IMG/VR virus record: IMGVR_UViG_3300036850_000032
Location: 1 to 61,243 of that record
Direction: 5' to 3' (one strand)
Origin: a virus
Length of the DNA stretch: 61,243 nt
Position 1 is the first letter of the stretch, and every line of letters starts with the position of its first letter. Positions 23,012-30,973 of this stretch are shown here, one piece after another. The translations under genes and the position numbers were made by a program. The notes under the pieces are model-generated. The model was not told the DNA's origin. It saw only the letters and a program-made list of their open reading frames with translations, and searched no databases.

Positions 23012-23189
23012 TGACTCTCCGGCGTCCCAGGCCCAAGCGGACAAGCGAGCGGCCGAGGATCGTGCGCATCTCCGCGCTGCGGAAAAGCTGATGGTGAAAC
23101 TCTTAGATGGCGATCATCCCGTGAAGGTGAGAAAAGCCGTGTATGACTGGTTAGCCGCACAGGCGGCACGAGAGGACGGGAGAACGTAG
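23001..23189 (+). CDS. Small helical protein
   Basis: 62 residues, Ala-rich helices (ADKRAAEDRAHLRAAEKLM), overlapping the methyltransferase stop by 11 bases. The function is unknown; it may be a partner of the neighbouring long protein. Confidence 0.5.
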   Translation: MPADDSPASQAQADKRAAEDRAHLRAAEKLMVKLLDGDHPVKVRKAVYDWLAAQAAREDGRT

Positions 23190-24623
23190 ATGACGACGAA
23201 GGACGACGATCTGGAATCCTGCGGAGACACCGAAGTCCCTGAGGCCGATGCGGAGGCGTTACAACTCTCTTCGCTGATTGAACGGATCGCGCGCGAGCGC
23301 GATAGAGCTCGGCGTCGTGCCAGCGAATTTAGAGCCCAAAACGAGCCCACGCACGCGTTCGGATGCGATTCTATTGCCGTCGTGCTGTCGGCCATTCTTG
23401 CCGATGCTGAATCAGCGAAGGCTCTCCAATCCGCCTCCGTGGCGGTGAATCAGAGCCGGGAGACTGTCACGACCCCAAGTCTTCCGCCGTCTTCTCCTCT
23501 CGCCCTACAGGCGGTCCCCGGTGACTCGTGGGCAGGCGTCGAGTTGATTGCGCGCGAGCGTCAGCGACAGATCGCCGTCGAAGGCTGGACTCCGGAACAC
23601 GATGACAGCCAAGAAGGCGCCGAGTTGTTGCAGGCGGCGGTCTGGTACCTCGACAACGGTGCCGAGTATGACTTCGGGCTGAGTGTGCCGCCGTGGCCGT
23701 GGGAGCGATCGGCATGGAAGCCGAGCGACGATCGCGTGGATCAACTCGCGAAGGCTGGCGCGCTCATTGCCGCCGAGATCGATCGCATTCAACGGCGGGA
23801 CACCCCCACAGGAGGATCAGATGAACCGCACACAAGCCCGGAAACGGAAGTCGCGGGCACGACCGAACGGGCAGAGGCATCCCACGAAATCGCTCCGCTG
23901 GTGCCGGCGGTGCCGGAAGTGGATCCCCGAGGACGAGTGGTGACGTGCCCTCGCCGATGCTCGGTGACGACGGATCGAAATGTGTGCGCGGCGGAATCAG
24001 GGCTGAGCATTACCGTGTGCTGCTGCGACTGCCACGCGGTATCGTCCTCATCCCCTGTGACGGCCGAGACGTTGATCAAGCGGCTGCGTGCCAACGCTGA
24101 ATTGCTGGAGCAAGCCTACCCGAACCTTGTTGAAGAAGCCGCAGACGCCCTCGCCTCCCTCACCCACGAGCGCCAGGAGGCCGAGACGCAGCACAAGGCG
24201 ACGCTCATCGGCTACGAGCAGGAAGCGGATCGCCTGACGGCTGAGGCTCTCGCCCTCCGTCAGCAACTCGCCGAGCGTGACGCGCAGATCGACCGGCTGT
24301 TGGCGAGGGTTGCGGGTGCTGAGCACTGCTACCGCGAGACTGCCGATCGCCTGGATACCCTCCAAGCCGAACAGTGTCGATTCTTCAACGCGAGAGAAGA
24401 CGAGTCTATTGCCGAGGCCGCTACAAGACGGTTTATGGAAGTCTCAAAGACGACTCGCGCAACCGCCATCGCCCACACGATCGATCAGGTGCTCCAGATC
24501 GTGCGGAAGCGGCACATCCCCGGTCATTCAGTTGTCACCCCGGTACTGCACACGATCGAGCAGGAAGTCGCCGCCCTCCGTCCCCAGACAGGAGAGACGA
24601 CGAACGAGAAGGACAAGGGGTGA
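23190..24623 (+). CDS. Composite protein: phage WTPEHDD domain plus coiled coil
   Basis: 477 residues. Residues ~115-200 carry a domain frequent in phages: GVELIARERQRQIAVEGWTP, EHDD, then VPPWPWERS and KAGALIAAEIDRIQR. After a low-complexity linker (~205-250), the second half starts with CPRRC and CCCDC zinc-like clusters and continues as a long coiled coil (~290-420). The linker contains a separate ORF in another frame with a strong Shine-Dalgarno. A GTG at 23940 could start the second half independently, so this may be two genes whose frames happen to join. Confidence 0.6.
   Translation: MTTKDDDLESCGDTEVPEADAEALQLSSLIERIARERDRARRRASEFRAQNEPTHAFGCDSIAVVLSAILADAESAKALQSASVAVNQSRETVTTPSLPPSSPLALQAVPGDSWAGVELIARERQRQIAVEGWTPEHDDSQEGAELLQAAVWYLDNGAEYDFGLSVPPWPWERSAWKPSDDRVDQLAKAGALIAAEIDRIQRRDTPTGGSDEPHTSPETEVAGTTERAEASHEIAPLVPAVPEVDPRGRVVTCPRRCSVTTDRNVCAAESGLSITVCCCDCHAVSSSSPVTAETLIKRLRANAELLEQAYPNLVEEAADALASLTHERQEAETQHKATLIGYEQEADRLTAEALALRQQLAERDAQIDRLLARVAGAEHCYRETADRLDTLQAEQCRFFNAREDESIAEAATRRFMEVSKTTRATAIAHTIDQVLQIVRKRHIPGHSVVTPVLHTIEQEVAALRPQTGETTNEKDKG
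23821..23943 (+). CDS. Nested small basic zinc-type gene with strong Shine-Dalgarno
   Basis: 40 residues in another frame of the composite gene. A perfect AGGAGG (23810-23815) lies the right distance before the ATG. The peptide is very basic (MNRTQARKRKSRARPNGQ) and has WCRRCRKWIPEDEW at the end, a CxxC-type pattern. Its TGA overlaps a GTG at 23940 that begins the second half of the surrounding ORF. Together these favour a real overlapping gene. Confidence 0.55.
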   Translation: MNRTQARKRKSRARPNGQRHPTKSLRWCRRCRKWIPEDEW

Positions 24624-24654
24624 CCAGCGCCTCACGGTATACTGAGCCAGAACC

Positions 24655-25200
24655 ATGTCAGACAAGCCGCTGACGCCGAAACAGGCGCGTTTCGTGGCCG
24701 AATACCTCATTGACCTGAACGCGACCCAAGCCGCGATCCGTTCCGGGTACAGCGCGAAGACCGCGGCTGAGCAAGCTTCCCGCTTGTTAACCAATGTCAA
24801 GATTGCCGAAGCGGTCGCCATAGGCCAAGGCGCTGCGCTCAGAGCCGCTGGTGTGACCGCTGAGCGGGTCATGCTGGAGGCTGCACGTCTGGCCTTTTCC
24901 GACGTGCGCGGCCTTTTTGACGCGGAGACAGGCCGACTACTGGATGTGTCCGCGCTGAGTGAGGATATGGCGCGGGCGGTGGCCTCCGTTGAGGTGTTGC
25001 GCGAGAAGTCCACCCGGCGCGTCGGCGAGGATACCGAGACAGACACTCAAGAACAAGTGATGAAAATCCGCGTGTGGGACAAGCCGCGCAGTCTGGAGCT
25101 GCTCGCGCGGTGCCTCGGAATGCTGAAGGATAGGGTGGAGCACGGCGGCTCAATCGCGTTCATCAAGAAAATCGAGCATGTCCACGAGCCCGGCGCCTAG
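24655..25200 (+). CDS. terS: Terminase small subunit
   Basis: 181 residues. The N terminus LTPKQARFVAEYLIDLNATQ, then AAIRSGYSAKTAAEQASRLL, is the Terminase_2 DNA-binding module (residues ~6-45). The middle coiled region should form the oligomer, and the C-terminal segment binds the large subunit. A TATACT box (24638-24643) lies just upstream without a clear -35. It overlaps the large-subunit gene by 23 bases. Confidence 0.88.
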   Translation: MSDKPLTPKQARFVAEYLIDLNATQAAIRSGYSAKTAAEQASRLLTNVKIAEAVAIGQGAALRAAGVTAERVMLEAARLAFSDVRGLFDAETGRLLDVSALSEDMARAVASVEVLREKSTRRVGEDTETDTQEQVMKIRVWDKPRSLELLARCLGMLKDRVEHGGSIAFIKKIEHVHEPGA

Positions 25201-26608
25201 CGATACCTGTCGCATGATTTGGCGCGGGAAGCACTCTGGCGCCCTCCTTGATACCACCACGCGCGAACTTGACATCGAAGGCGCCGTGCGCGCCGGCAAG
25301 ACTACCGTCTGCCTCTGGCGTGAACTGAACGCGTGTCTGGAACATCCTAGTATCTACGGTCTCCTAGCGCGGTGGACAGACACCGGCGTGTATGGGCTGG
25401 TGCTCCCCATCTGGCGCCGCATCTGCGAACAAGCTGGCGTCGCACTGAAGTGGCATCCCGATGAGGAGTACGACGAGCTGCCCAATGGTAGCCGCATGTA
25501 TGTGCGCGGGTTGAAAAGCCAGGACGCCACGCTGCGCTACAGCAAGTTCCGCGGGCTGACGCTCTCGAGAGTGTACGTGGATCAGGCTGAGGAAGTGCCG
25601 CAGGACGTGTATCTTGAACTGGCCGCGCGTCTCAGCCAAGCCGGATTCCCCCATCAGATCACGATTTCGCCGCAGTCGGTCGCGAATGACCACTGGATTG
25701 CCAAGGAGTTTCCCGAGGATAACCGCTTCCTGCCGCATCGCCGACTGCTGCAGTTGTCCGTGTACGACAACGCGCACAACCTTAGTGACGAGGTCATTCC
25801 GGCCCTGAAACGGCTGTATCCGCCTGAGCATCCTCAACATCGGACGCTGCTGCTGGGCTTGCGTGGGCTCAACGTCATCGGGGAGCCGGTCTACAAGGGC
25901 GCGTTTGTGCGGGCGATCCACGAGGCGACGGCTGAGTATGATCCGTCGCTGGCGCTCGAAATGGCCTTGGACTTCGGCAAGCACCACCCCTGCGCGGTGT
26001 TCCGCCAAGTGTCAAGCCTCGGCCAAGTGCGGTATCTGGGCGGGATTCTGGGCCAACAGCTGTATCTAGATGACTTTCTCGACATCGTGTTGCAGTATCG
26101 GGCGCAGTGGTTCCCGCAGCCGGTGGAACTCCGGGAGTGTATGGATCCGGCTGGGGCTGCGGACACCTCCCACGGGACGGATGGCGCGATTGTGACGCTG
26201 CGCAAGCGCGGGATGAAGCCGGTCTATGTGGAGGGGGCCAACTCGCCCGCGGTCCGCTTGGCGATGGTGGAACGGCTGGCAAGCCTGATGCGGAAGCGGG
26301 CCGCCAACCGGCAGGAGGCCCTGATCGTGAGCAATTCTGAGCGCTGGCTGAGGATTTCGGAGCAAGCGACGTTGGTGGATCGGTTCGTGGCGGATGCGTT
26401 CGAGGCGGGCTACGTCTGGGATCAGCACATGGTCTCAGTGGGGTCAAAGCAGATGCGCAAGCCGAAGAAGGACGGCTGGTATGAGCACGGGATGAACTGC
26501 TGCGAGTACCTGGAGTGCAACTTTGGCTCCGCGCCGCCGGTCAAGGAGCCCCCGAAGCGGGAGAAGCGGCCCCCGTTACAGGCGGGCCGTCAAGGGTGGA
26601 TGGCCTAA
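25178..26608 (+). CDS. terL: Terminase large subunit (ATPase-nuclease)
   Basis: 476 residues. Walker A EGAVRAGKTT (~34-43) and Walker B with VYVDQAEEV (~132-140) form the packaging motor. The RNase-H-like nuclease half carries ALDFGKHH (Asp near 265) and MDPAGAAD (Asp near 322). The Pro/Lys-rich C terminus is typical. The P22-like structural order downstream suggests headful packaging, which would also explain permuted ends. Confidence 0.9.
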   Translation: MSTSPAPSDTCRMIWRGKHSGALLDTTTRELDIEGAVRAGKTTVCLWRELNACLEHPSIYGLLARWTDTGVYGLVLPIWRRICEQAGVALKWHPDEEYDELPNGSRMYVRGLKSQDATLRYSKFRGLTLSRVYVDQAEEVPQDVYLELAARLSQAGFPHQITISPQSVANDHWIAKEFPEDNRFLPHRRLLQLSVYDNAHNLSDEVIPALKRLYPPEHPQHRTLLLGLRGLNVIGEPVYKGAFVRAIHEATAEYDPSLALEMALDFGKHHPCAVFRQVSSLGQVRYLGGILGQQLYLDDFLDIVLQYRAQWFPQPVELRECMDPAGAADTSHGTDGAIVTLRKRGMKPVYVEGANSPAVRLAMVERLASLMRKRAANRQEALIVSNSERWLRISEQATLVDRFVADAFEAGYVWDQHMVSVGSKQMRKPKKDGWYEHGMNCCEYLECNFGSAPPVKEPPKREKRPPLQAGRQGWMA

Positions 26609-26613
26609 CCCCT

Positions 26614-26886
26614 ATGTCAGACATCACATTAACGGACACATCAGACAGCACCTCCGACACTGCAGCCGACGTGGATCGCCTGCTGACGGCGTCCCGCGGG
26701 GCGCATGAGCGCGCGAAGTCGGCACGCCATCACAAGCGCCCGGATGCGCTAGCCCTACTCATAGAAGCGCGCGATCTGCGGGTGCAGGCGCACCAGCTTG
26801 ATCCAGAGCACACGTCCCCGGCCTGGGCGTTGGAGGAGACGAGCCACGCGGCCTATATGGCGTTCTATCAGCAGAAGGTGCCGTGA
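26614..26886 (+). CDS. Small helical protein after terminase
   Basis: 90 residues. The Thr/Ser/Asp-rich start (MSDITLTDTSDSTSD) is followed by TPR-like helical repeats (ALALLIEARDLRVQAHQLDP). The function is not recognised. First of about twenty tiny genes between terminase and portal. Confidence 0.5.
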   Translation: MSDITLTDTSDSTSDTAADVDRLLTASRGAHERAKSARHHKRPDALALLIEARDLRVQAHQLDPEHTSPAWALEETSHAAYMAFYQQKVP

Positions 26887-26918
26887 GCTTGTGGCTGTGA
26901 TTGTGGTATTGTGTGGGA

Positions 26919-27164
26919 GTGGCGAAATCGGAGCCCACACACGAGTCCGTCTCGGTTCGACTCCCGCGTGGGTTGTGGGCGCGGGTACGGAGGCGGTCGT
27001 TTGATGAGCGCGTGCCGGCGTCGGTGCTCGTCGGGTTGGCAGTTGAGCGATGGCTGGCGAGCGTCGAGCAGTCGCCCGCGCGTCGAGCGCCCGTTGATGC
27101 TCAGGTGAAGGTTCGGCAGACGACCATGGAACCGGGCGGCTACACCTACGAGCCGGAAATCTGA
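26919..27164 (+). CDS. Ribbon-helix-helix protein
   Basis: 81 residues from GTG 26919 (TTG at 26901 is an alternative). SVSVRLPRGLWARVRRRSFD, then ASVLVGLAVERWL, is a clear CopG-like strand-helix-helix. Directly followed by a GIY-YIG protein whose own C terminus is also ribbon-helix-helix-like. A regulator or an accessory to it is likely. Confidence 0.6.
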   Translation: MAKSEPTHESVSVRLPRGLWARVRRRSFDERVPASVLVGLAVERWLASVEQSPARRAPVDAQVKVRQTTMEPGGYTYEPEI

Positions 27165-27610
27165 TGGCTGGCCGCGGTTGGAAGCGGGTCGACGTAGAAA
27201 CCGCCAACTACGGTGGCCTTTATGCCATCTGTGAGGGGAGACGCGTAGTTTACATTGGGCAATCGTCGATGCTTTCACGGCGGCTGGCCGCGCACGCCTA
27301 CTTTCGAGCTACGAGTCGCGATGTCCGATGGGTGAAAGCGTGCGTGGTCGAGGACCGTGGAGAGCGAGAGGTGGCCGAGGAACGTCTCATCAGGAGACTG
27401 TGCCCACCACTAAACCTCGCCCTTAACGCGCGTCGGCGGCAACAACATGACGATCCAGAAACGAGCCGATTCGCTGCTGAAGTGACGAAGCAACAAGCCC
27501 TCCGGATCGACCCGGCCCTATGGCGTCGTGCTCGCATGAAGGCGATCATGGACGGGCACTCCATGAACACCGTGGTGCAGGAGTTGCTGATGATGTGGTT
27601 GGACGAGTGA
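27164..27610 (+). CDS. GIY-YIG nuclease with C-terminal ribbon-helix-helix
   Basis: 148 residues. GGLYAICEGRRVVYIGQS (~17-34) and SRRLAAHAYF give a minimal GIY-YIG core, with Glu in VAEERLIRRLCPPLN. Residues ~108-148 (LRIDPALWRRARMKAIMDGH, then TVVQELLMMWLDE) resemble a ribbon-helix-helix. It may be a homing-type nuclease targeting the terminase-portal interval. It starts at the last base of the previous gene. Confidence 0.65.
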   Translation: MAGRGWKRVDVETANYGGLYAICEGRRVVYIGQSSMLSRRLAAHAYFRATSRDVRWVKACVVEDRGEREVAEERLIRRLCPPLNLALNARRRQQHDDPETSRFAAEVTKQQALRIDPALWRRARMKAIMDGHSMNTVVQELLMMWLDE

Positions 27611-27641
27611 CTGTGAACTGTCGGCGGTTTCGGGAGGCGTG

Positions 27642-27902
27642 ATGGGCATGATCCTCGCTGGCGGTCCTGATTCGCGCTGCACCTATGGGCTCCACGTCTA
27701 CGTGCCGCATGACGTGACATGCGAGTGTGGGGCGGAGCCTACGCCAATGGGCCGTCGTCAAGGGCTGGTGAGCCATCCAGAGCGGGGTCCGATGTTGGAA
27801 GAGGCCGCCGTGTCCGAGCGCGCGATGCTCAACTACGATCTGGAGTATCGACGGGCGATGGCACGATACGACGCCTTTGTCGCCTCCACAAAGGACGAGT
27901 AA
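27642..27902 (+). CDS. Small hypothetical protein with Cys pair
   Basis: 86 residues. GGGAGG lies just before the start (GTG 27639 or ATG 27642). DVTCECGAEPTPMGRRQG holds two Cys. The C-terminal half is helical and charged. Unknown function. Confidence 0.5.
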   Translation: MGMILAGGPDSRCTYGLHVYVPHDVTCECGAEPTPMGRRQGLVSHPERGPMLEEAAVSERAMLNYDLEYRRAMARYDAFVASTKDE

Positions 27903-27907
27903 TCCTC

Positions 27908-28315
27908 ATGGCGGAGACCTTCGATCAACAACTCGCCCGGTTGCGTTCGCTCGCTGCCATCGAACTGGATGACGATCCGATGGACCCTATCGGCGTGGCG
28001 GATCAAGCTGCCCTCGCGGAACTGCTCCGCCGCTGGGATGCGATCCATGCGCCCAAAGTACCGCGTCCGTGGACGGCTGACGAGATGCGCGTGGCTGAGT
28101 GCGATGCGCGCCGGATCCTCTCGCAGTACCCGCCGACGATAGATGGTGCGTCTCAGGCAACGAGTTCAGCTGAGTGGCGCCAGCATCCCGTGTTGCAAGG
28201 CAAGGCAGCCATCATGAATACGATGAACGAGAAGGCCGTCGAGTTCTGCGCGCTGGTCGATCTGGTGACGGCCCCAGCTTCATTCCCGGCGTATATTGCG
28301 ATCGATCCGCGTTGA
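27908..28315 (+). CDS. Hypothetical protein sharing a motif with 29229-29552
   Basis: 135 residues, mostly helical. AEWRQHPVLQGKAAIMNTM near residues 95-113 matches PEWKRHPVLQRAFFDAAN of the protein at 29229, so they are probably paralogues. ARRILSQYPPTIDG recalls the YPAT motif of two other proteins here. The stop TGA forms part of a TTGACA box. Confidence 0.5.
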   Translation: MAETFDQQLARLRSLAAIELDDDPMDPIGVADQAALAELLRRWDAIHAPKVPRPWTADEMRVAECDARRILSQYPPTIDGASQATSSAEWRQHPVLQGKAAIMNTMNEKAVEFCALVDLVTAPASFPAYIAIDPR

Positions 28316-28340
28316 CACCGGCACCAGTACACCCTAGCAT
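28312..28340 (+). promoter_or_regulatory. Promoter-like repeated element, copy A
   Basis: TTGACA (28312-28317), spacer with GGCACCAGTACACC, then TAGCAT (28335-28340), 17-base spacing. The -35 overlaps the TGA stop of the previous gene. A second element at 31487 has the same layout and the near-identical GGCACAAGTACAC. Probably drives the lipoprotein gene at 28358. Confidence 0.55.
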
Positions 28341-28357
28341 GAGGGAGATTCCAGACC

Positions 28358-28609
28358 ATGAAAGTCTTGCGCTTGTTGATCGTCTTGCGCTGGTGGTTGC
28401 CACTGGTATTCATGCTCGGTGTCCTGTGTAGTCTTGGCGCGTGTCACACCAATTACGATCCTGATCAGCATCCTGACGGGGTGTACGCACATAACATCGT
28501 CATTCGTGACGTGCAGGGCGAGTGTTGGCGTGTACTTGTTCTGTCGAGCAAACATACCTATCTGGAACATCTCAAGCCCGAAGCGTGCGAACGGCGGACC
28601 GAGCGATGA
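28358..28609 (+). CDS. Predicted small lipoprotein
   Basis: 83 residues. Basic start, hydrophobic span (~6-28) and LGAC lipobox, then a short polar domain. Downstream of promoter-like element A, with GAGGGAG as a possible ribosome site. It may alter the host envelope during lysogeny or late infection, but this is inferred. Confidence 0.55.
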   Translation: MKVLRLLIVLRWWLPLVFMLGVLCSLGACHTNYDPDQHPDGVYAHNIVIRDVQGECWRVLVLSSKHTYLEHLKPEACERRTER

Positions 28610-28638
28610 ACAGGCGATCGTTTCTGCCAGCAGCATAA
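28606..28638 (+). pseudogene. Ten-codon remnant resembling the Tat-signal gene start
   Basis: MNRRSFLPAA then a stop. The first seven codons match the start of the gene at 28912 almost base for base. It overlaps the lipoprotein stop (ATGA). It looks like a truncated copy, or a leader peptide, and not a functional protein. Confidence 0.35.
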
Positions 28639-28649
28639 GGGAGCATCCC

Positions 28650-28919
28650 GTGAACAAAACGTGGAGCGATGTGGAAGAGGCAGCGATGGGGCGCCCCTGG
28701 ACTGACGCCCCGTTTTTGACGCTCGCCTCGCCTTATCGTGCGCTGTTTCATCAGGCGGTAACGATGGTCGAACTCGGCCAGATGACACGCGAAGAGGCGC
28801 TGATTGCCCTCTCGCTCGCGCTGCTGGATGGTAACGAGCGCCAGCACGCGGAACTAGTTGACGCCTACAACCGCCGTCCGCCCGCGCCGATCATTCTACA
28901 GGGGATCTCCCATGAATAG
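28650..28919 (+). CDS. Small hypothetical protein
   Basis: 89 residues from GTG with AGGGAG seven bases upstream. Helical C terminus (MTREEALIALSLALLDGNER). Its end overlaps the Tat-signal gene by eight bases. The function is unknown. Confidence 0.5.
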   Translation: MNKTWSDVEEAAMGRPWTDAPFLTLASPYRALFHQAVTMVELGQMTREEALIALSLALLDGNERQHAELVDAYNRRPPAPIILQGISHE

Positions 28920-29232
28920 GCGATCATTTCTCCTGTCGGTGGCGGCGGTACCCCTCGCGACCGTGAGCGTGCGGCAGTCGGTGCGTCCGCGCTCAGCCTC
29001 GCGGCGCATCATTGACGGCGTCACGGCCGACGAGCGGAAGGCGCACGCGATGCGGGTGCTCGTCCATTACCCGGCGACGTTAGCGGGTCTCCGTGCAGCG
29101 TTTCACTCAAAGGAATGGGGCTCTGATCCTTGGCTGCGCGATGCGTGGCTGGATGGACGGCGCGGTATTCTGACGTGGCCAGACGGCTTCGCGGCCGATC
29201 TGCTGATGCCGTGGGGTCAGGACGCGCAGTGA
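28912..29232 (+). CDS. Small Tat-signal protein with YPAT module
   Basis: 106 residues. NRRSFLLSVAAVPLATVS is a twin-arginine signal (R-R-x-F-L plus hydrophobic core), so export in a folded state is predicted. The mature part has RVLVHYPATLAGLRAAFHSK, closely matching RILSRYPATSQGVRQAMQDP of the virion protein at 50152. The shared module suggests interaction with, or origin from, a virion component. Confidence 0.5.
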   Translation: MNRRSFLLSVAAVPLATVSVRQSVRPRSASRRIIDGVTADERKAHAMRVLVHYPATLAGLRAAFHSKEWGSDPWLRDAWLDGRRGILTWPDGFAADLLMPWGQDAQ

Positions 29233-29552
29233 CTCCTGAAGTCCGCGCTGCGCTCGGTGTCACGGCGCTTGCCATCCTCGCCCGCTATGCCCCTCCCCCA
29301 CTAGATGTGCAGGAGTTCCGCCGCCGTGCCGCCTTGGAAGGCGATCAGCGAGTCGCCGCCAAGCGGAACTACGAACTGAATCAGAGCGTGCTACAGGCCA
29401 TGAACGATCCGGAGTGGAAGCGGCATCCGGTCCTGCAGCGGGCGTTTTTCGATGCGGCGAACGCGCGGATCCAGGTGGATGACTGGTCGTTGGAGGTGAT
29501 TGCGTGGGCGGATCGGCTGGCGGCCATCGGACAGGAGCCAGTGAAGTCGTGA
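29229..29552 (+). CDS. Hypothetical helical protein (paralogue of 27908)
   Basis: 107 residues, GTG start overlapping the previous TGA. PEWKRHPVLQRAFFDAAN is shared with the protein at 27908. A weak N-terminal hydrophobic stretch (ALGVTALAILARYAPPP) may be a membrane or helical packing segment. Confidence 0.5.
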   Translation: MTPEVRAALGVTALAILARYAPPPLDVQEFRRRAALEGDQRVAAKRNYELNQSVLQAMNDPEWKRHPVLQRAFFDAANARIQVDDWSLEVIAWADRLAAIGQEPVKS

Positions 29553-29803
29553 GTGCTCCCAAGTCCAGTGGTCGCACGGTTGACGATTACGAGTGGCTGC
29601 ACCTTGCGGCCCTCATGATGCGCGACGGACGCACGCAGGCAAACCTGAATGAACTGGAGGCGCGTCGTTACAGGCAGTGCAGAATAGCCGAAGACGCCGA
29701 CGTGCAACGAATCCTCCATGTCCCGGACGCGCGATGCCCTTTGCAAGAGCCGCACTTCCCGCACGAATGCGGACGGCGTTTTGATCTGGGTGGGTTCAAG
29801 TGA
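29549..29803 (+). CDS. Small hypothetical protein
   Basis: 84 residues, GTG start coupled to the previous stop. The C terminus has CPLQEPHFPHECGRRF, Cys/His spaced for a metal site similar to that of its downstream neighbour. Confidence 0.5.
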   Translation: MSAPKSSGRTVDDYEWLHLAALMMRDGRTQANLNELEARRYRQCRIAEDADVQRILHVPDARCPLQEPHFPHECGRRFDLGGFK

Positions 29804-30024
29804 GCGTCTGTCCACGGTGCGGGGCCGATCGACCCGCGAAGTGTCCGGCCTTTTTCCAAGTTCACAGAGACAACGGCACGGGAACTGAGTACGTGTGCAG
29901 TTTGCCGGAAGATCATTCATGGCCGCATCGGGCACTGCACGCGAAGACAGGCGCGGTCGTGGCATCATGGGGATTTACGCCAGGCAACGCAGTGAATGGG
30001 ACGGTGGCCGCGATTCATGGCTAA
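29800..30024 (+). CDS. Small zinc-type protein
   Basis: 74 residues, GTG start. CPRCGADRPAKC is followed by VCSLPEDHSWPHRALH, a common phage Cys/His pattern. Coupled upstream and overlapping the next gene by eight bases. Confidence 0.5.
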   Translation: MSVCPRCGADRPAKCPAFFQVHRDNGTGTEYVCSLPEDHSWPHRALHAKTGAVVASWGFTPGNAVNGTVAAIHG

Positions 30025-30508
30025 CCTCTCCATCCCCCCTGACTTCCAGACGTTTGCCCAGCAGCTGGCGGCGCGTTCTTCGGACGGGATCGAGCAGTTC
30101 CGTCAGCATATCCTGTCCGATGATCTGCTGCTCTGTGAAGTCGTCGCCGGCGGGAAGTTTACCTGGATGCGTGAGTTTTTCAACTACACGCGGGCCAACG
30201 GGTTCGTTGCCCCGACCGACGTGGGCGAGCAGTTGTACGTCCACTTCTGCGAGCAGGTCCGGCGCCGCTTCAATGCCGGCGAGACGGATCCCAAGAAGGT
30301 GGCTGGGATGGTGCTGGACAAGGCCGAGGTGAAGACACCTCTGACGGAACTGGAGAAGGATCGGAGCTGGAAGATCGAGACGGAAGCCTCAGAGGACGGG
30401 TTCCGCTCGCGGTATGGTCCAGCGGGCGATCCCAATGCGGAACTGGACAAGGTAATGGACCGGGGGCGAACGGTGGCGCCGATCGTGGTGAAGACAGACA
30501 AGGAGTAG
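30017..30508 (+). CDS. Conserved hypothetical protein before portal
   Basis: 163 residues, soluble, mixed helix. Contains FQTFAQQLAARSSDGIEQFR and a charged C-terminal region. Larger than its neighbours, it could be a packaging or head-assembly accessory by position. Not recognised. Confidence 0.5.
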   Translation: MANLSIPPDFQTFAQQLAARSSDGIEQFRQHILSDDLLLCEVVAGGKFTWMREFFNYTRANGFVAPTDVGEQLYVHFCEQVRRRFNAGETDPKKVAGMVLDKAEVKTPLTELEKDRSWKIETEASEDGFRSRYGPAGDPNAELDKVMDRGRTVAPIVVKTDKE

Positions 30509-30512
30509 CGCC

Positions 30513-30782
30513 GTGGCAGTGGATGAGATCATCGAGATTGACGAAGACGGCAAGGTTCACGGCAACGACCTTGAGCACGAGGTAGCCAGCGTTTTGAATC
30601 GGTTCAGCGCGGAGAACCCATCGAACACGCCGGATTGGATTCTCGCGCAGTTTCTGCTCGGCTGTCTGGCGGCGTGGAATCAGGGCATCCAGCAACGTGA
30701 GACGTGGTACGGTCGGGACGCGAGGCCAAGGGGCGGCAGTGGCCTGGCGCCGATGGACCTCGCATCGAAGACACAGGAGTAA
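30513..30782 (+). CDS. Small acidic protein
   Basis: 89 residues, GTG start. An acidic N terminus (VDEIIEIDEDGKVHGNDLEH) and a helix with WILAQFLLGCLAAWNQG. Similar small proteins in actinophages follow terminase. The function is unknown. Confidence 0.5.
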   Translation: MAVDEIIEIDEDGKVHGNDLEHEVASVLNRFSAENPSNTPDWILAQFLLGCLAAWNQGIQQRETWYGRDARPRGGSGLAPMDLASKTQE

Positions 30783-30787
30783 CCCCG

Positions 30788-30973
30788 ATGGACATGCGCA
30801 CAGGTGAGACGTACCCCTCGTTGAAGGAGGCACTGGAGGCCGGAGTGCCGGAGTCAGACATCGCGCTCGTGGAGCAGGAACCCGGCAAACCGCCGCGCGT
30901 GACGTTCCCGAAGCATCAGCCGTTCAAGTCCTTCAAGAACCGCGTCGTGACAGGAGAGCAGCATGGCGATTGA
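30788..30973 (+). CDS. Small hypothetical protein
   Basis: 61 residues, starting MDMRTGETYPSLKEALEAGV, with a basic C-terminal half (KHQPFKSFKNRVV). AGGAGTAACCCCG precedes the ATG. Unknown. Confidence 0.5.
   Translation: MDMRTGETYPSLKEALEAGVPESDIALVEQEPGKPPRVTFPKHQPFKSFKNRVVTGEQHGD

Noticed and set aside
24638-24643. Full promoter upstream of the small terminase gene
   Set aside because: TATACT is present but no convincing -35 lies at 16-19 bases.
25364-26008. Minus-strand ORF opposite terminase large subunit
   Set aside because: Shadow of a clearly coding gene with intact motifs on the plus strand.
28339-28431. ORF starting at the ATG inside the -10 of element A
   Set aside because: It overlaps the lipoprotein gene, and a transcript from that promoter would begin after its start.
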